A stretch of DNA of 64,000 bases from Amycolatopsis sp. WQ 127309 (GCF_023023025.1 NZ_CP095481.1:8693001-8757000); one strand, 5' to 3'. Counted from the stretch's first letter, positions 1 through 8,664 are shown. Program-made: numbers and translations. Notes: generated by a model not told the origin, from the letters alone.

Positions 1-404
1 ACCGACATGCTCACGGCTAGGTTCGTGTCCGGCTTGGTGGTCAGGCGCAGCTCGTCGCTCCAGGCCTCTCCCCCGGCTGGGATGGTGACATCCCGGGCGC
101 CCGCGAACGTGAGGTCGCGGGGCGCGGTCACCGCCGCTCCACCGGCGCTCACGCCCGCCGTGGCGTGGCCCACCGACAGCGGGCCCGTGCCGAACGTGTT
201 CTGCAGGCGGACGCGGATCGCGTCGCCGCCCTGGCTCAGGTGCGTGATCATCCGCAGGGACTGCGCGTTCAGCGGGGTGTCCGCGCGGCCGTCCTGCGAC
301 TGGGCCCACGAGGTGAACCACGCCTGCGCGGCTCCCGCGGCGACCGGTGCCGCCGCGAACGCCAGGGCCGAGACCGCCGCCAGAACCGCCACCTTGCCGC
401 GCAC
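1..404 (-). CDS. Secreted SGNH/GDSL-family hydrolase, N-terminal part
   Basis: The gene runs off the left edge, so only about 134 N-terminal residues are visible. It starts at GTG (402-404) after a good AGGAG-like ribosome site. Residues 1-28 are a signal peptide with a short basic start, an Ala/Val-rich core and an AGAAQA-type cleavage region. The mature part begins WFTSWAQSQ and goes on through LRMITHLSQGGDAIRVRLQN and a PAGGEAWSDEL-type segment. This is the N-terminal beta-sandwich pattern of secreted actinobacterial GDSL esterases, which lies before the catalytic SGNH domain. The catalytic Ser block lies outside the window, so the activity (extracellular esterase or lipase) is inferred from the family pattern. 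It lies downstream of the alpha/beta hydrolase on the same strand, separated by a strong hairpin. Confidence 0.75.
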   Translation of the reverse strand, partial: MRGKVAVLAAVSALAFAAAPVAAGAAQAWFTSWAQSQDGRADTPLNAQSLRMITHLSQGGDAIRVRLQNTFGTGPLSVGHATAGVSAGGAAVTAPRDLTFAGARDVTIPAGGEAWSDELRLTTKPDTNLAVSMS

Positions 405-417
405 AGGCACCTCCGTA

Positions 418-430
418 GTCCACAAAGGAC
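418..430. repeat. Copy of the recurrent 13-mer GTCCAC-NNN-GGAC (intergenic)
   Basis: GTCCACAAAGGAC lies just upstream of the truncated GDSL gene. The other exact copies, on either strand, are at 16779-16791, 23533-23545, 27919-27931, 29307-29319, 30566-30578, 34603-34615, 37506-37518, 40408-40420 and 45861-45873. The function is unknown; the pattern is discussed in the findings. Confidence 0.6.
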
Positions 431-465
431 GAAACGAAAACCGTGACAGTACCGAGAATAGGGAG

Positions 466-497
466 CCGCCCCCGCGCGGACAACAGCGCGGGGGCGG
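466..497 (-). terminator. Intrinsic-type hairpin after the alpha/beta hydrolase gene
   Basis: CCGCCCCCGCGC (466-477) pairs perfectly with GCGCGGGGGCGG (486-497) across an 8-nt loop. It sits 15 nt past the stop codon of the hydrolase gene. There is no long U-tract, as is usual for actinomycete terminators. Confidence 0.6.
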
Positions 498-512
498 TCC
501 TGTCCGATCTTG

Positions 513-1196
513 TCAGCCGGCGGCGCGCTCGATCAGGTCGGCGATCGCGACGGGCTGGGACGCCAGCGACGCGTGCCCGGACTCGAGCTCGATCGTCTCG
601 CGGGCGCCGATGCGGGCGGCCATGCGGCGCTGGTTGTCCGGGGCGATCATCCGGTCCTGGGCCGAAACCTGGTACCAGGACGGCTTCTGCTTCCACGCCG
701 GATCGGTCACCGGGTCGCCGAACGTCGAGCCGACCGGTGCCTTCTGCGTGACGGCCATGACCCGGGCCTCGTCCTCGGGCAGGTCCTGGCAGAAGCTCTC
801 GTGGAACTTGTCCTGCGCGATCCACAGGTAGCCGTCGGAGTCCGGCGCGATGTTCGCGCCGCCCGGGGCGTCGTGGCCCTCGCTGACCGTCGCCAGGCTC
901 TCCCCCGCGTCGGGTGCGAACGCCGCGACGTACACCAGGCCCGTCACGTTCGGCAGCGTCCCGGCCTCGGTGATGACGGCGCCGCCGTACGAGTGGCCGA
1001 CCAGCAGCACCGGACCGTCGACCTGCGCGACCATCTGCCGGGTGCGGGCCGCGTCGGCGGCCAGCGACGTCAGCGGGTTCTCGACCGCGTGCAGCGACCC
1101 GAAACCGCGCTTGTCCAGCTCTCCGATGACCTTCGCCCAGTGCGCGGCGCCACCCCAGAAGCCGTGGACCAGCACCACCGTCGGCTTGGCAGACAT
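513..1196 (-). CDS. Alpha/beta-fold hydrolase (227 aa)
   Basis: This is a cytoplasmic alpha/beta hydrolase of the short, lid-poor type. The N-terminus reads VVLVHGFWGG (oxyanion-hole HG), followed by the nucleophile elbow GHSYGG (GxSxG) and a late ESGHASL segment that supplies the catalytic His. ATG at 1194-1196 is chosen because GAGGAGG precedes it at good spacing; an upstream in-frame start would run into the divergent promoter. The gene is divergent from an AraC-type regulator that starts 100 bp away, so the regulator probably controls it. The family includes esterases and stress-induced hydrolases, and the substrate cannot be told from sequence. Confidence 0.8.
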   Translation of the reverse strand: MSAKPTVVLVHGFWGGAAHWAKVIGELDKRGFGSLHAVENPLTSLAADAARTRQMVAQVDGPVLLVGHSYGGAVITEAGTLPNVTGLVYVAAFAPDAGESLATVSEGHDAPGGANIAPDSDGYLWIAQDKFHESFCQDLPEDEARVMAVTQKAPVGSTFGDPVTDPAWKQKPSWYQVSAQDRMIAPDNQRRMAARIGARETIELESGHASLASQPVAIADLIERAAG

Positions 1197-1295
1197 GATG
1201 GGGTTTCCTCCTCGATCAGGCGCGCCGGGTCCGCTCGTGCGGACTCGCTCGCGCATACTGCCTTCGCAGCCTATGAGGAGGTTCGAGCAAGAACC

Positions 1296-2189
1296 ATGGC
1301 CCAGAGACCGGAAAACTTTGCCGATTCACCGCCGCTGCCCGCGTACGGCGAGCAGGACGCGCTCTCCGACGTCCTGCAGGCCATCCACCTGCAGGGTGGC
1401 GACGTGCGCCGGCACACCGACGTCGTCGAGCGCTACCCCGCCGGGACGCGGTCACTGCACCTCGTGGGGGCGGGGCGGGTCCGCCTCGAGGTCGAGGGCG
1501 AGGCGCCCGTCGAGCTGGACCACGGCGACATGGCGCTGCTCGCCCGCGGGGACGCGCACGTCGTCCGCCCGCTCCCGGCCGCGGACTGGGTGACCGGCGA
1601 GTTCCTCGTCGAAACCGTGGTCGCCGCGCCGCTGCTCGGCGTCCTCCCCGCGGCGATCGTGATCCGCGGCGACGCCGGGACGGCGGCGTGGCTCCCGCTG
1701 AGCCGGGACCTGCTCCTGTCCGAGGTCACCCGGCCCGAGCCCGGCGCCCGCGTGATGGTGTCGCGGCTGCTCGACCTGCTCTTCATCCGCGCGCTGCGGA
1801 CGTGGGCGGCCTCCGGCGACGCGGCGCACCCCGGCTGGCTGACCGCGGCGATGGACCCGGCGCTCGGGCCCGCCCTCACCGCGATCCACCGCGACCCCGG
1901 GCGTGATTGGCCGGTCGACGAGCTGGCCCGGCTGACGTCGCTGTCACGCTCGGCCTTCGCCGCCCGGTTCGCCGAGTCGGTCGGGGAACCGCCCGGGGCG
2001 TACGTCCAGCGGCGACGGCTGGACCACGCGGCGCGCCTGCTGCGCTCGACGGGCGAGCCGGTGGGGCGGATCGCGGCCCGCGTCGGCTACGCCTCGGAGG
2101 CCGCGTTCAGCCGGGCCTTCTCCCGCGCGTACGGGAGTTCACCCCGGGCCTGGCGCGGCGCCGCCGGTTCCGGTTCGATGGACCGATGA
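1296..2189 (+). CDS. AraC-family transcriptional regulator with N-terminal cupin domain
   Basis: The protein has 297 residues. The N-terminal half resembles the cupin sensor of AraC regulators (LHLVGAGRVRLEVEGEAP..LDHGDMALLARGDAHVV). The C-terminal ~100 residues hold two helix-turn-helix motifs: WPVDELARLTSLSRSAFAARF, and then GRIAARVGYASEAAFSRAFSRAYG, which is the AraC signature. ATG at 1296 lies a short distance downstream of GAGGAGG, whereas longer in-frame extensions cross the divergent hydrolase gene. Its likely target is that hydrolase (513-1196) or itself. The stop codon overlaps the start of the next gene (ATGA), so the two are probably translationally coupled. The ligand is unknown. 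Confidence 0.85.
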   Translation: MAQRPENFADSPPLPAYGEQDALSDVLQAIHLQGGDVRRHTDVVERYPAGTRSLHLVGAGRVRLEVEGEAPVELDHGDMALLARGDAHVVRPLPAADWVTGEFLVETVVAAPLLGVLPAAIVIRGDAGTAAWLPLSRDLLLSEVTRPEPGARVMVSRLLDLLFIRALRTWAASGDAAHPGWLTAAMDPALGPALTAIHRDPGRDWPVDELARLTSLSRSAFAARFAESVGEPPGAYVQRRRLDHAARLLRSTGEPVGRIAARVGYASEAAFSRAFSRAYGSSPRAWRGAAGSGSMDR

Positions 2190-2470
2190 GCAAGGTGAAA
2201 CTGCGGGCCGTGCGTGACACCGTGAAGCCGGACGGCGCCCTCTTCGGCGAACCCTACGAGACGCCGGACGGGACGACGGTCATCCCGGTGAGCGACCCGG
2301 TCGGCGTGTTCGTGATCCACGACGGCCGCGTCAAGTGGGAAGCCGCGGTCGACACGACCCGTGTCCTCCTGATCGGCGCCATGACCGGCCTGATGGCCGC
2401 GACGCTCGGCACCCTCGCCGTGCTGCGCAAGCCGCCGTGGCCGGACGTCGTCATCCGGAGGACGCGCTAG
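2186..2470 (+). CDS. Small GerW/YtfJ-like protein with one membrane segment
   Basis: The protein has 94 residues and its ATG overlaps the AraC stop codon. Residues 1-45 contain FGEPYETPDGTTVIPV, the typical block of the GerW/YtfJ sporulation-protein family. Residues ~58-76 (VLLIGAMTGLMAATLGTLAVL) form one transmembrane helix followed by a basic tail. It is shorter than typical GerW proteins, so only a partial domain may be present. The role is unknown; a small membrane-associated accessory of the AraC unit is an inference. The stop TAG shares CTAG with the stop of the convergent muramidase gene. Confidence 0.5.
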   Translation: MSKVKLRAVRDTVKPDGALFGEPYETPDGTTVIPVSDPVGVFVIHDGRVKWEAAVDTTRVLLIGAMTGLMAATLGTLAVLRKPPWPDVVIRRTR

Positions 2471-3300
2471 GCCGCCTGGCCCTTCGCCAGTGCTTCGACG
2501 CGGCCGATCGGGCCGTTGTAGTAGTTCTGGTCGCCCGGCAGGCCGCCGCCGCGGGCGAACTGCCAGATGCTCTGCTTGTCCCAACCGGCCGGGAGCTCGC
2601 CGACGTCCGCGCCGTACCGGGCCAGCCAGAGCGGGTTCGTGTTCCCGAACCCGTTCGCGTTGCCGGTGCAGGTCTTCCACCACGCCGTGCTGGTGTAGAT
2701 GAGCGCGCTGCGGTGCGCTTTCGCCAGGTAGGTGCGGGTGAAGTCGGCGATCCAGGCCGTCATGTCGGCCGGGCTCTTGCCGTAACAGACGTCGCCGTAC
2801 GGGTTGTACTCGATGTCCAGGGCGCCCGGCAGCGTCGTGCCGTCGCCGCGCCAGCCGCCGCCGTTCGCGATGAAGTACTCCGCCTGCTGGGCACCGCTGG
2901 AGACGTCGGGGCGGGCGAAGTGGTACGCGCCGCGGATCAGGCCCGCCGCGTGCGCGCCGTTGTACTGCTGGGCGTACTGCGGGTTGACGAACCCGGTGCC
3001 CTCGGTCGCCTTGACGTAGGTGAACTTCGCCCCGCCGGCGGCCGCGGCGCCCCAGTCGACCGGACCCGTGTGCCCGCTCACGTCGTGCCCGAGCGTCTGG
3101 TCGGCGACGTCGGCGCGGGAGGTGAGCGGGCTCCCGTGGACACCTTCGTGCGCTTCGATCTGCGTGCCCGCGAAGTTCGTGTCCGCGTGCGAGTAGTCGG
3201 GAGCGGCCTGCGCCGGTGGCACGACGACCACCGACGCGAACGCCGCGAGCGCGCCCGCCCCGGCCAGTTTCGCCAGGGGTCCGGGAACGGTTCGGCTCAT
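2467..3300 (-). CDS. Secreted GH25 muramidase (lysozyme M1-like)
   Basis: The precursor has 277 residues. ATG at 3300 gives a signal peptide (MSRTVPGPLAKLAGAGALAA...AQAA), and an upstream in-frame start would lose it. The mature protein shows the GH25 barrel pattern: GHDVSGHTGPVDW near the start of the domain, FTYVKATEGTGFVNP, GAYHFARPD, GALDIEYNP with the catalytic-type D-x-E, ALIYTSTAWW and SIWQFARGG. GH25 enzymes cleave the beta-1,4 bond between MurNAc and GlcNAc in peptidoglycan. The protein probably acts in the cell wall or outside the cell, in wall turnover or on competing bacteria. A 12-bp palindrome lies just upstream (3317-3328). Confidence 0.92.
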   Translation of the reverse strand: MSRTVPGPLAKLAGAGALAAFASVVVVPPAQAAPDYSHADTNFAGTQIEAHEGVHGSPLTSRADVADQTLGHDVSGHTGPVDWGAAAAGGAKFTYVKATEGTGFVNPQYAQQYNGAHAAGLIRGAYHFARPDVSSGAQQAEYFIANGGGWRGDGTTLPGALDIEYNPYGDVCYGKSPADMTAWIADFTRTYLAKAHRSALIYTSTAWWKTCTGNANGFGNTNPLWLARYGADVGELPAGWDKQSIWQFARGGGLPGDQNYYNGPIGRVEALAKGQAA

Positions 3301-3316
3301 CTGGGCTCCGATCTCG

Positions 3317-3328
3317 GTACGGCCGTAC
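3317..3328. promoter_or_regulatory. 12-bp palindrome upstream of the muramidase gene
   Basis: GTACGGCCGTAC is a perfect dyad 17 bp upstream of the muramidase start codon. It could be an operator, but nothing identifies a binding protein. Confidence 0.3.
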
Positions 3329-3402
3329 GGTGCTGGACCCATGCTGCACGCCCGTACCGGTCCCCGCGAGACTTCTGTCACCCGTCGGAGTGATCTTGGT
3401 CC

Positions 3403-4854
3403 TCAGAGCTCGGTCGTGATGATGGCCTCGACCAGGACTTCTCCCGTCCGGGTCAATTCCACTTTCCCCGCCTCGGAATCCAGCCGGACGAGGCCGCGAT
3501 CGGCCAGGGAGCGGAACTTCCCGAGCCACGGTTCGGCGAACAGCGACCGCCCGGGGAACCGGGAAGCGTGCACGGCATCCTGCAACGGCTGCAACGTCGT
3601 CAGCGCCATCTTCACCGCCCGCGCCTCCTGCCCGTCGGGCGTGAATCGCGTCGCCGAGCCCAGCGGGATCCGGCCTGCTTCGACGGTTTCGATGTAGCGC
3701 CGGGAGTTCACGTCGGTGATCGCCTCCGACGCGCGGCAGCTCGAACTGCCGCCGAGCCCGATCGCGACCTCGGCCTCCTGCTTCTCCTGGTCGACCATGA
3801 TGGACTTCCACTTCTCCGGCCCGAGGCCGTCGCGCGCGAAGTACATCGTCGGGTGCTCGGTGTAGTTCGCCGCGCGCAGGCCGTCGGTGAGCAGCTCCCG
3901 CATCTGGTACTGCTCGCCGAGCGTCGGCCAGCGGTGGCCGTCGCGCACCAGCTTGTCCCGGTAGGACGGCAGCTGCCACGCGGCGGGCTTCTCGCCGGTG
4001 ACGCCGGTGCGGGTGTCGCTGTAGGAGGCCAGGTGCAGCTTGGTGCACACGACGGCGGTGATCTCGTTCTCCAGCACGACGTCCAGGTCCCGGCGAACGC
4101 TGTCGAGGGTCTGGTCGAGCAGGCCGTACATCAGGTCGATGCTGACCCACTCGAAGCCGAGGCGCTGCGCGTTGCGGACGAAGTCGACGCACATCCGTGC
4201 CGAATGCTCGCGCCCGCACAGCTCGAGCACGTGGTCGTCGAACGACTGGACGCCGCTGGACAGCTTGGTGCAGCCCAGGTCCCGCAGCAGCTCGAGCTTC
4301 GCCGGCGTGAACGTGCTGGGGTCGCCCTCGAAGCGGATGGTCGTGTCCGCGGTGAACCCGAACTCCTCCCGGTAGAAGTCCAGCAGCCGCCGGATCTCCG
4401 GCTCGGGCAGCAGCGACGGCGTCCCGCCGAAGACGTTGAACTCGCCGACCTCGGCGCCCGCCAGGTTCGGGACGGCGTCCAGCCACATGCGCGCTTCGCG
4501 GATGTTCAGGTCGACCCAGTGCTTCGCCTTCTCGTACGTGACCTCGGGTTTGCCCTTCACCAGCACCACCGGGTACTGGCAGAACCGGCACCGGTACGCG
4601 CAGGTCGGGATGTAGGACCACAGGTGGATCGGGGCACTCGACGCCAGTTGCGCGTCCAGGTCACGCAGGAAGTCCGCGGGCGCGTAGCCGGGGACGTTGC
4701 CCGGGAACACGTGCGCCCCGAACGGGTCCTCCTGCACGTAGTCGAGCAGGTGCCGGTTTTCCGGCGCCTCCAGGACGTCGAGCACCGCGGGGCGCGGCCA
4801 CGCGGGGTCGAGACCGTGCAGTGAGCCGATCGCCTCTTCGTAGGCGAGTGTCAT
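3403..4854 (-). CDS. HemN-like radical SAM protein
   Basis: The protein has 483 residues. The radical SAM cluster motif is C85-x3-C89-x2-C92 within IPTCAYRCRFCQY, the spacing of the HemN/HemW branch. True HemN has a fourth Cys two residues later, and here that position is Tyr. FNVFGGTPSLLP (the GGTPS motif), RFEGDPSTFTP, LSSGVQSFDD and IDLMYGLLDQT are all HemN-family blocks that bind SAM and shape the barrel. A winged-helix-like C-terminus (LADRGLVRL...LTRTGEVLVEAI) is also HemN-like. A HemN-type methyltransferase, a cyclopropanase or another carbon-modifying enzyme are all possible. Its ATG overlaps the stop of the glycosyltransferase gene (ATGA), which implies coupled translation and a shared pathway. 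Coproporphyrinogen oxidation is unlikely in this context. Confidence 0.75.
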   Translation of the reverse strand: MTLAYEEAIGSLHGLDPAWPRPAVLDVLEAPENRHLLDYVQEDPFGAHVFPGNVPGYAPADFLRDLDAQLASSAPIHLWSYIPTCAYRCRFCQYPVVLVKGKPEVTYEKAKHWVDLNIREARMWLDAVPNLAGAEVGEFNVFGGTPSLLPEPEIRRLLDFYREEFGFTADTTIRFEGDPSTFTPAKLELLRDLGCTKLSSGVQSFDDHVLELCGREHSARMCVDFVRNAQRLGFEWVSIDLMYGLLDQTLDSVRRDLDVVLENEITAVVCTKLHLASYSDTRTGVTGEKPAAWQLPSYRDKLVRDGHRWPTLGEQYQMRELLTDGLRAANYTEHPTMYFARDGLGPEKWKSIMVDQEKQEAEVAIGLGGSSSCRASEAITDVNSRRYIETVEAGRIPLGSATRFTPDGQEARAVKMALTTLQPLQDAVHASRFPGRSLFAEPWLGKFRSLADRGLVRLDSEAGKVELTRTGEVLVEAIITTEL

Positions 4855-7430
4855 CAGAACACCCCTCCGTTGCCGAAGTAGTTGTGGGCTTCTCCGGATT
4901 CCCGGTCTTCGCAGTAGTAGTGGACGAACTCCGCGAACCGCTCCTTCGGAACGTCCGCGAAACACGGTGGCAGCGGCGGTGGGTAGCCGATGTCCTCGCC
5001 GACGTGCTTGCGCAGGCACGCGAACAGCTCGTCGGCGAACTCGAGGTACAGCCGGTAGGACGGCGTCTTGTACGCGTGGATCGGCGTGAAGTCGACGACG
5101 CGCATCCCGGCGCGGATCTCGGCGATCCGCTCGCCCAGCCGCGCGGCCAGGTCCGCGCCGAAGAACCCGATGACGGCGTCGTCCTCCAGCAGCGCCGGGG
5201 TCAGCAGCACCGGCAGGATGGTGTTCTTCGGTGTGAAGTCCTTGATGGAGAACTCCCACGCCTGCAAGGCTTCCGCCTCGGTCAGGTCGGTTTCCACGGC
5301 CGGCGCGGAGGGGCGGATGTCGCGCATGACGATGGTGCCGCCGGAGCCGTAGGCGCGGCCGGCGATGACCTCGTCGATGGCGTGGTCGACGCGCCGCGGA
5401 TTGATCTCGACGCGCGAGCGTGGCGCGTACGTGATCGCGTCGCCCCCGCCGGCGACCTTGATCCCGAAGTCCCAGTCGTCGGAGAGGTGGTTGACGAACT
5501 TGCCGTCCTGCAGCTGGTAGAAGATCTCGATGCCGCCGGCGCGCTCGTAGGCGTCGCGTTCCACGGCGAAGCCCTTGCCGTCGGGGAAGCCGCCGAACAG
5601 CGAGAACGTGACGGCGCGGCAGCGCAGTGTCCGCTGGATCGCGTCCCAGAGCCGCGGCCGGTGCGTGAAGTGGTCCGCGTTGTAGTAGTAGTCGCAGACG
5701 CCGATCGAGGCCTTGGTCGTCTCCATCGCGTCCAGGAGCTCGCTCAGCCAGTGCGCGTCGACCTGGCAGTCGGCGTCGGCGGAGACCAGGTAGAACCGCT
5801 GCGCCGGATCGGTGTCGGGCCGGTTCCGGCTGCGCACGGCGGCAAAGTCCATGCCCGCGCGGCGCGCGCACGAGACGCCCTGCTCGGGCTCGTGGATCAC
5901 GTGGACCGCTAGGTCCGGGTGCGCGGCCGCGAACTCGCGGGCGAGCGCGACGGTGTCGTCGGTCGAGTTGTTGTCGACCAGGACGACCTCGTAGCTGTCC
6001 TTGTCCAGCGCCTGCTGGTCGTACAGCGTCCGCAGGACCGACCGCAGGTTCGCGGCCTCGTTGTACACCGGCAGCACGACGCTCAGCCGCGTCCCGGCGC
6101 CCATCGGCGGCGGGTACAGCCGGTCGACCAGGTCGTCGACGACCTGGGTGCCGAAGCGCGCCCGCCCGAGATCCTGGTTCACCCGCACCACTTCCGCTCG
6201 TTTCCCCTCGTCGGTGATCAGTTCGGCCACTTCGCGGGCGAACGCCGCGTCCGGCAGGTCGCGGGCCCGGATGTCCAGCACCGGCGCCTGGAACCCGGCG
6301 CTGCCGTAAACGGCGTTGTACAGCTCGTAGCCGCTGGTCACGTACGGCGTCCCGGAGGCGATCGCCTCGCTGACCGGGTTGCCGTAGCTCTCGTAGTCGT
6401 AGGAGGTCAGGAAGGACACGACGCTGGCGTGCGCCAGGAGGTCCCGGACGGAGTAGCGGCCGGGCGCGACGGTGTCGTACGGCGTCAGCCAGCCGCCGAA
6501 GACGACGCGGTCGCGCACCCCGAGCCGTTCGGCCAGCCGGGTGAGGTGGACGTATTCCGCGGGTGCTTCTTCGACGTCGCCGGCCACGAAGAGCCACGCG
6601 TCCGGCAGCAGCGCCAGCAGGTGCAGGTCCCGGTCGACGCGCTTCTGCGGGATGATCCGCGTGATGCGGGCCAGCAGCGGGGCGTCCTCGGGGATCCCGT
6701 GGTCGCGCTTGAAGCCCGCGTTGCGCGCGTCGATCTCCGCCGTGGCGATCGGGAACGTGTTCGGCAGGACGTCGAGGTAACGCAGGCCCGGCACCCATTC
6801 GAGGGTCCGCGCCCGCGCTTGTTCGTGCAGCGCGAAGTAGTGGACGTACGGCGAGTTCCGCGGCGCCGGGGTCGCGCGGTACGGGAACCGGCCGTACTTG
6901 GCGATGCCCGGTTCGCTCTGCCACATCAGGTCGTGGTCGCGCCAGAACACGAACCGGCCGAGCCGGTGCCGCGCGCCGTAGCGGTCGATCGCGCGGTAGA
7001 GGGCCTCGGTGTAAGTGGGGTTCTCCGGCAGTGTGCCGTTCTCGACCATCACCATCGTGACGCCGAGGCGTTCCCAGGTGGCGGTGATCCGGTCGGCCAG
7101 CTCGCCCGCGATCCGGTCGATCTCCGGCCGCAGCGCCGCACCGGCCTCCCGCTGGACGACCTCGGTGAGCACCCGCTCGACGAACGGCCGGTCGTAGCCG
7201 CGGACCTGCTCGACGCCGTCGATCCGGTCGAGGACGACCCAGTCCGGCAGCAGCCCGGCCTCGTCACGGTAGGGCCGGAAGAACGCGCCCTTGTCGGCCT
7301 TGATGTCGTAGCCGAGATCGAGGTGGACGCGGTGGCCCCGGGCGGAGAGCCGGGCCGCCGTCTTGAGGAACTCGACCACCACCCCGGACAGCGGAGTTCC
7401 GTCGAAGGACACGCCCCAGAGCACTGACAT
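4854..7430 (-). CDS. Two-domain glycosyltransferase (GT4-like + GT2-like fusion)
   Basis: The protein has 858 residues. Residues ~1-440 are a GT-B fold: LLARITRIIPQKRVDRDL is the donor-domain start, and E347-x7-E355 in YESYGNPVSEAIASG is the EX7E motif of GT4 retaining transferases. Residues ~449-700 are a GT-A domain: LSVVLPVYNEAANL, then VLVDNNSTDDT, and SADADCQVD carrying the D552-x-D554 metal motif of GT2 enzymes. The last ~150 residues match nothing I recognise. One polypeptide therefore appears to make two glycosidic bonds, with two donors or successively. The next gene, translationally coupled, is a radical SAM enzyme. The acceptor is unknown. No membrane segment is seen, so it is probably cytosolic. 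Confidence 0.8.
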   Translation of the reverse strand: MSVLWGVSFDGTPLSGVVVEFLKTAARLSARGHRVHLDLGYDIKADKGAFFRPYRDEAGLLPDWVVLDRIDGVEQVRGYDRPFVERVLTEVVQREAGAALRPEIDRIAGELADRITATWERLGVTMVMVENGTLPENPTYTEALYRAIDRYGARHRLGRFVFWRDHDLMWQSEPGIAKYGRFPYRATPAPRNSPYVHYFALHEQARARTLEWVPGLRYLDVLPNTFPIATAEIDARNAGFKRDHGIPEDAPLLARITRIIPQKRVDRDLHLLALLPDAWLFVAGDVEEAPAEYVHLTRLAERLGVRDRVVFGGWLTPYDTVAPGRYSVRDLLAHASVVSFLTSYDYESYGNPVSEAIASGTPYVTSGYELYNAVYGSAGFQAPVLDIRARDLPDAAFAREVAELITDEGKRAEVVRVNQDLGRARFGTQVVDDLVDRLYPPPMGAGTRLSVVLPVYNEAANLRSVLRTLYDQQALDKDSYEVVLVDNNSTDDTVALAREFAAAHPDLAVHVIHEPEQGVSCARRAGMDFAAVRSRNRPDTDPAQRFYLVSADADCQVDAHWLSELLDAMETTKASIGVCDYYYNADHFTHRPRLWDAIQRTLRCRAVTFSLFGGFPDGKGFAVERDAYERAGGIEIFYQLQDGKFVNHLSDDWDFGIKVAGGGDAITYAPRSRVEINPRRVDHAIDEVIAGRAYGSGGTIVMRDIRPSAPAVETDLTEAEALQAWEFSIKDFTPKNTILPVLLTPALLEDDAVIGFFGADLAARLGERIAEIRAGMRVVDFTPIHAYKTPSYRLYLEFADELFACLRKHVGEDIGYPPPLPPCFADVPKERFAEFVHYYCEDRESGEAHNYFGNGGVF

Positions 7431-7569
7431 CGATGACGGGCTCCCGTTCTCGACTGCGGTGTCCGCTCCACCCTACGTGGCCCGGTCACCGCAACGCCGC
7501 GCGAACAGACAGCGCTTTCCCGGCGGCGGGGCGGTTGACCGGGCCCGCCGGACCCCGCAGAGTGGCACC

Positions 7570-8664
7570 GTGAACCGGGCTCTGGCGGTGCTGACCGGCG
7601 GCGCCTTCCTCTCCGTGGTGCTCGGGGTCCTCGCGTCCGGGGAGCCCGTGGCCTCCCTCGTGCTGGGTGCGGTCTTCGCCGCGCTCGGCACCGCCGGCTT
7701 CGGCTGGGTACGCCGGCGCGAGAACCTCGGCTGGGCCGCCGCGTACGTCGTCGTCCAGCTGCCGCTGGCCTTCGTGATCTTCACGATCAACGCCGGTGTC
7801 GGCGCGACGCTCTTCCTCGTGGTGCTGGTCAGCCAGTGCGTGCTGCTGAAGCTGCCGCTGCCCGCCCTCGCCGTCGTGATCGCCGTGGTGCCGCTCGTGC
7901 ACCTCGGGATGTCGCTGGGCGCCGGCCTGCAGGAAGGTCTCGGCACGCTCGTGTCCGTGGTCTTCGCGGCCGTCGTCACGGAGCTGCTTCAGCGGGAGAA
8001 GCGGTCTCGCGGTGAACTCGCCGAAGCGCACGCGAAGCTGCAGGACTACGCGGCGCAGGCGGAGCGGCTCGCGACGGCGCAGGAGCGCAACCGGGTCGCC
8101 CGGGACATCCACGACGGGCTCGGGCACGCGCTCACCGTCGTCCAGATGCAGGTCAAGGCCGCGCGGGCGGTCCTGCCGACCGACCCGGGCAAGGCCGACG
8201 ACGTCCTCGCGAAGGCGCAGGACCAGGCCGAGGCGGCGCTGGCCGACGTTCGCCGGTCCGTGCGGACCCTGCGGGAGCCCCGCGCGGTGCCGCCGTTGCC
8301 GGAAGCCCTGAAGGCGCTGGCCGAGGAGACGTCGGCGACGGGTGTCCCGGCGACGCTGACCGTCTCCGGTGTCGAACGGCCGGTGCCGGACGAGGCCGGC
8401 GAAGCGCTCTACCGGGCCGCGCAGGAAGGCCTGACCAACGTCCGCAAGCACGCCCGGGCGAGCCGCGTCGAGGTGCTCCTGGACTACGGCGACGCGGGCG
8501 TCCGCGTCGAGGTCCGCGACGACGGCGCCGGTACCGGCGGCACGCCCGCGACCGGCTTCGGCCTGCTGGGGCTGCGGGAACGGGCCGCGCACCTGGGTGG
8601 GAAGCTGGCGCTCGAATCGGCACCGGGACAGGGGTGCACGCTGAGCATGGAGGTACCGGCGTGA
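7570..8664 (+). CDS. NarL-type sensor histidine kinase
   Basis: The protein has 364 residues. Four to six hydrophobic segments occupy residues ~5-140 with no large extracellular loop, so the sensor is probably intramembrane. A coiled-coil linker follows (~140-172). The HisKA_3 dimerisation box is ERNRVARDIHDGLGHALT with the phospho-acceptor H181. The C-terminal HATPase has the N-box-like ALYRAAQEGLTNVRKHA, VEVRDDGAG and GFGLLGLRERAA. GTG at 7570 is chosen because the first hydrophobic segment follows directly; a clear ribosome site is missing, so the mRNA may be leaderless. It overlaps its response regulator (GTGA). Confidence 0.88.
   Translation: MNRALAVLTGGAFLSVVLGVLASGEPVASLVLGAVFAALGTAGFGWVRRRENLGWAAAYVVVQLPLAFVIFTINAGVGATLFLVVLVSQCVLLKLPLPALAVVIAVVPLVHLGMSLGAGLQEGLGTLVSVVFAAVVTELLQREKRSRGELAEAHAKLQDYAAQAERLATAQERNRVARDIHDGLGHALTVVQMQVKAARAVLPTDPGKADDVLAKAQDQAEAALADVRRSVRTLREPRAVPPLPEALKALAEETSATGVPATLTVSGVERPVPDEAGEALYRAAQEGLTNVRKHARASRVEVLLDYGDAGVRVEVRDDGAGTGGTPATGFGLLGLRERAAHLGGKLALESAPGQGCTLSMEVPA

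Noticed and set aside
3403..4854. True oxygen-independent coproporphyrinogen III oxidase (HemN)
   Set aside because: The fourth Cys of the HemN CxxxCxxCxC motif is Tyr, and the gene is coupled to a glycosyltransferase, not to heme genes.
4855..6924. Upstream extension of the radical SAM frame through the glycosyltransferase gene
   Set aside because: The extension is Arg/Gly/Ala-rich shadow sequence; the HemN-like protein begins naturally at ATG 4854.
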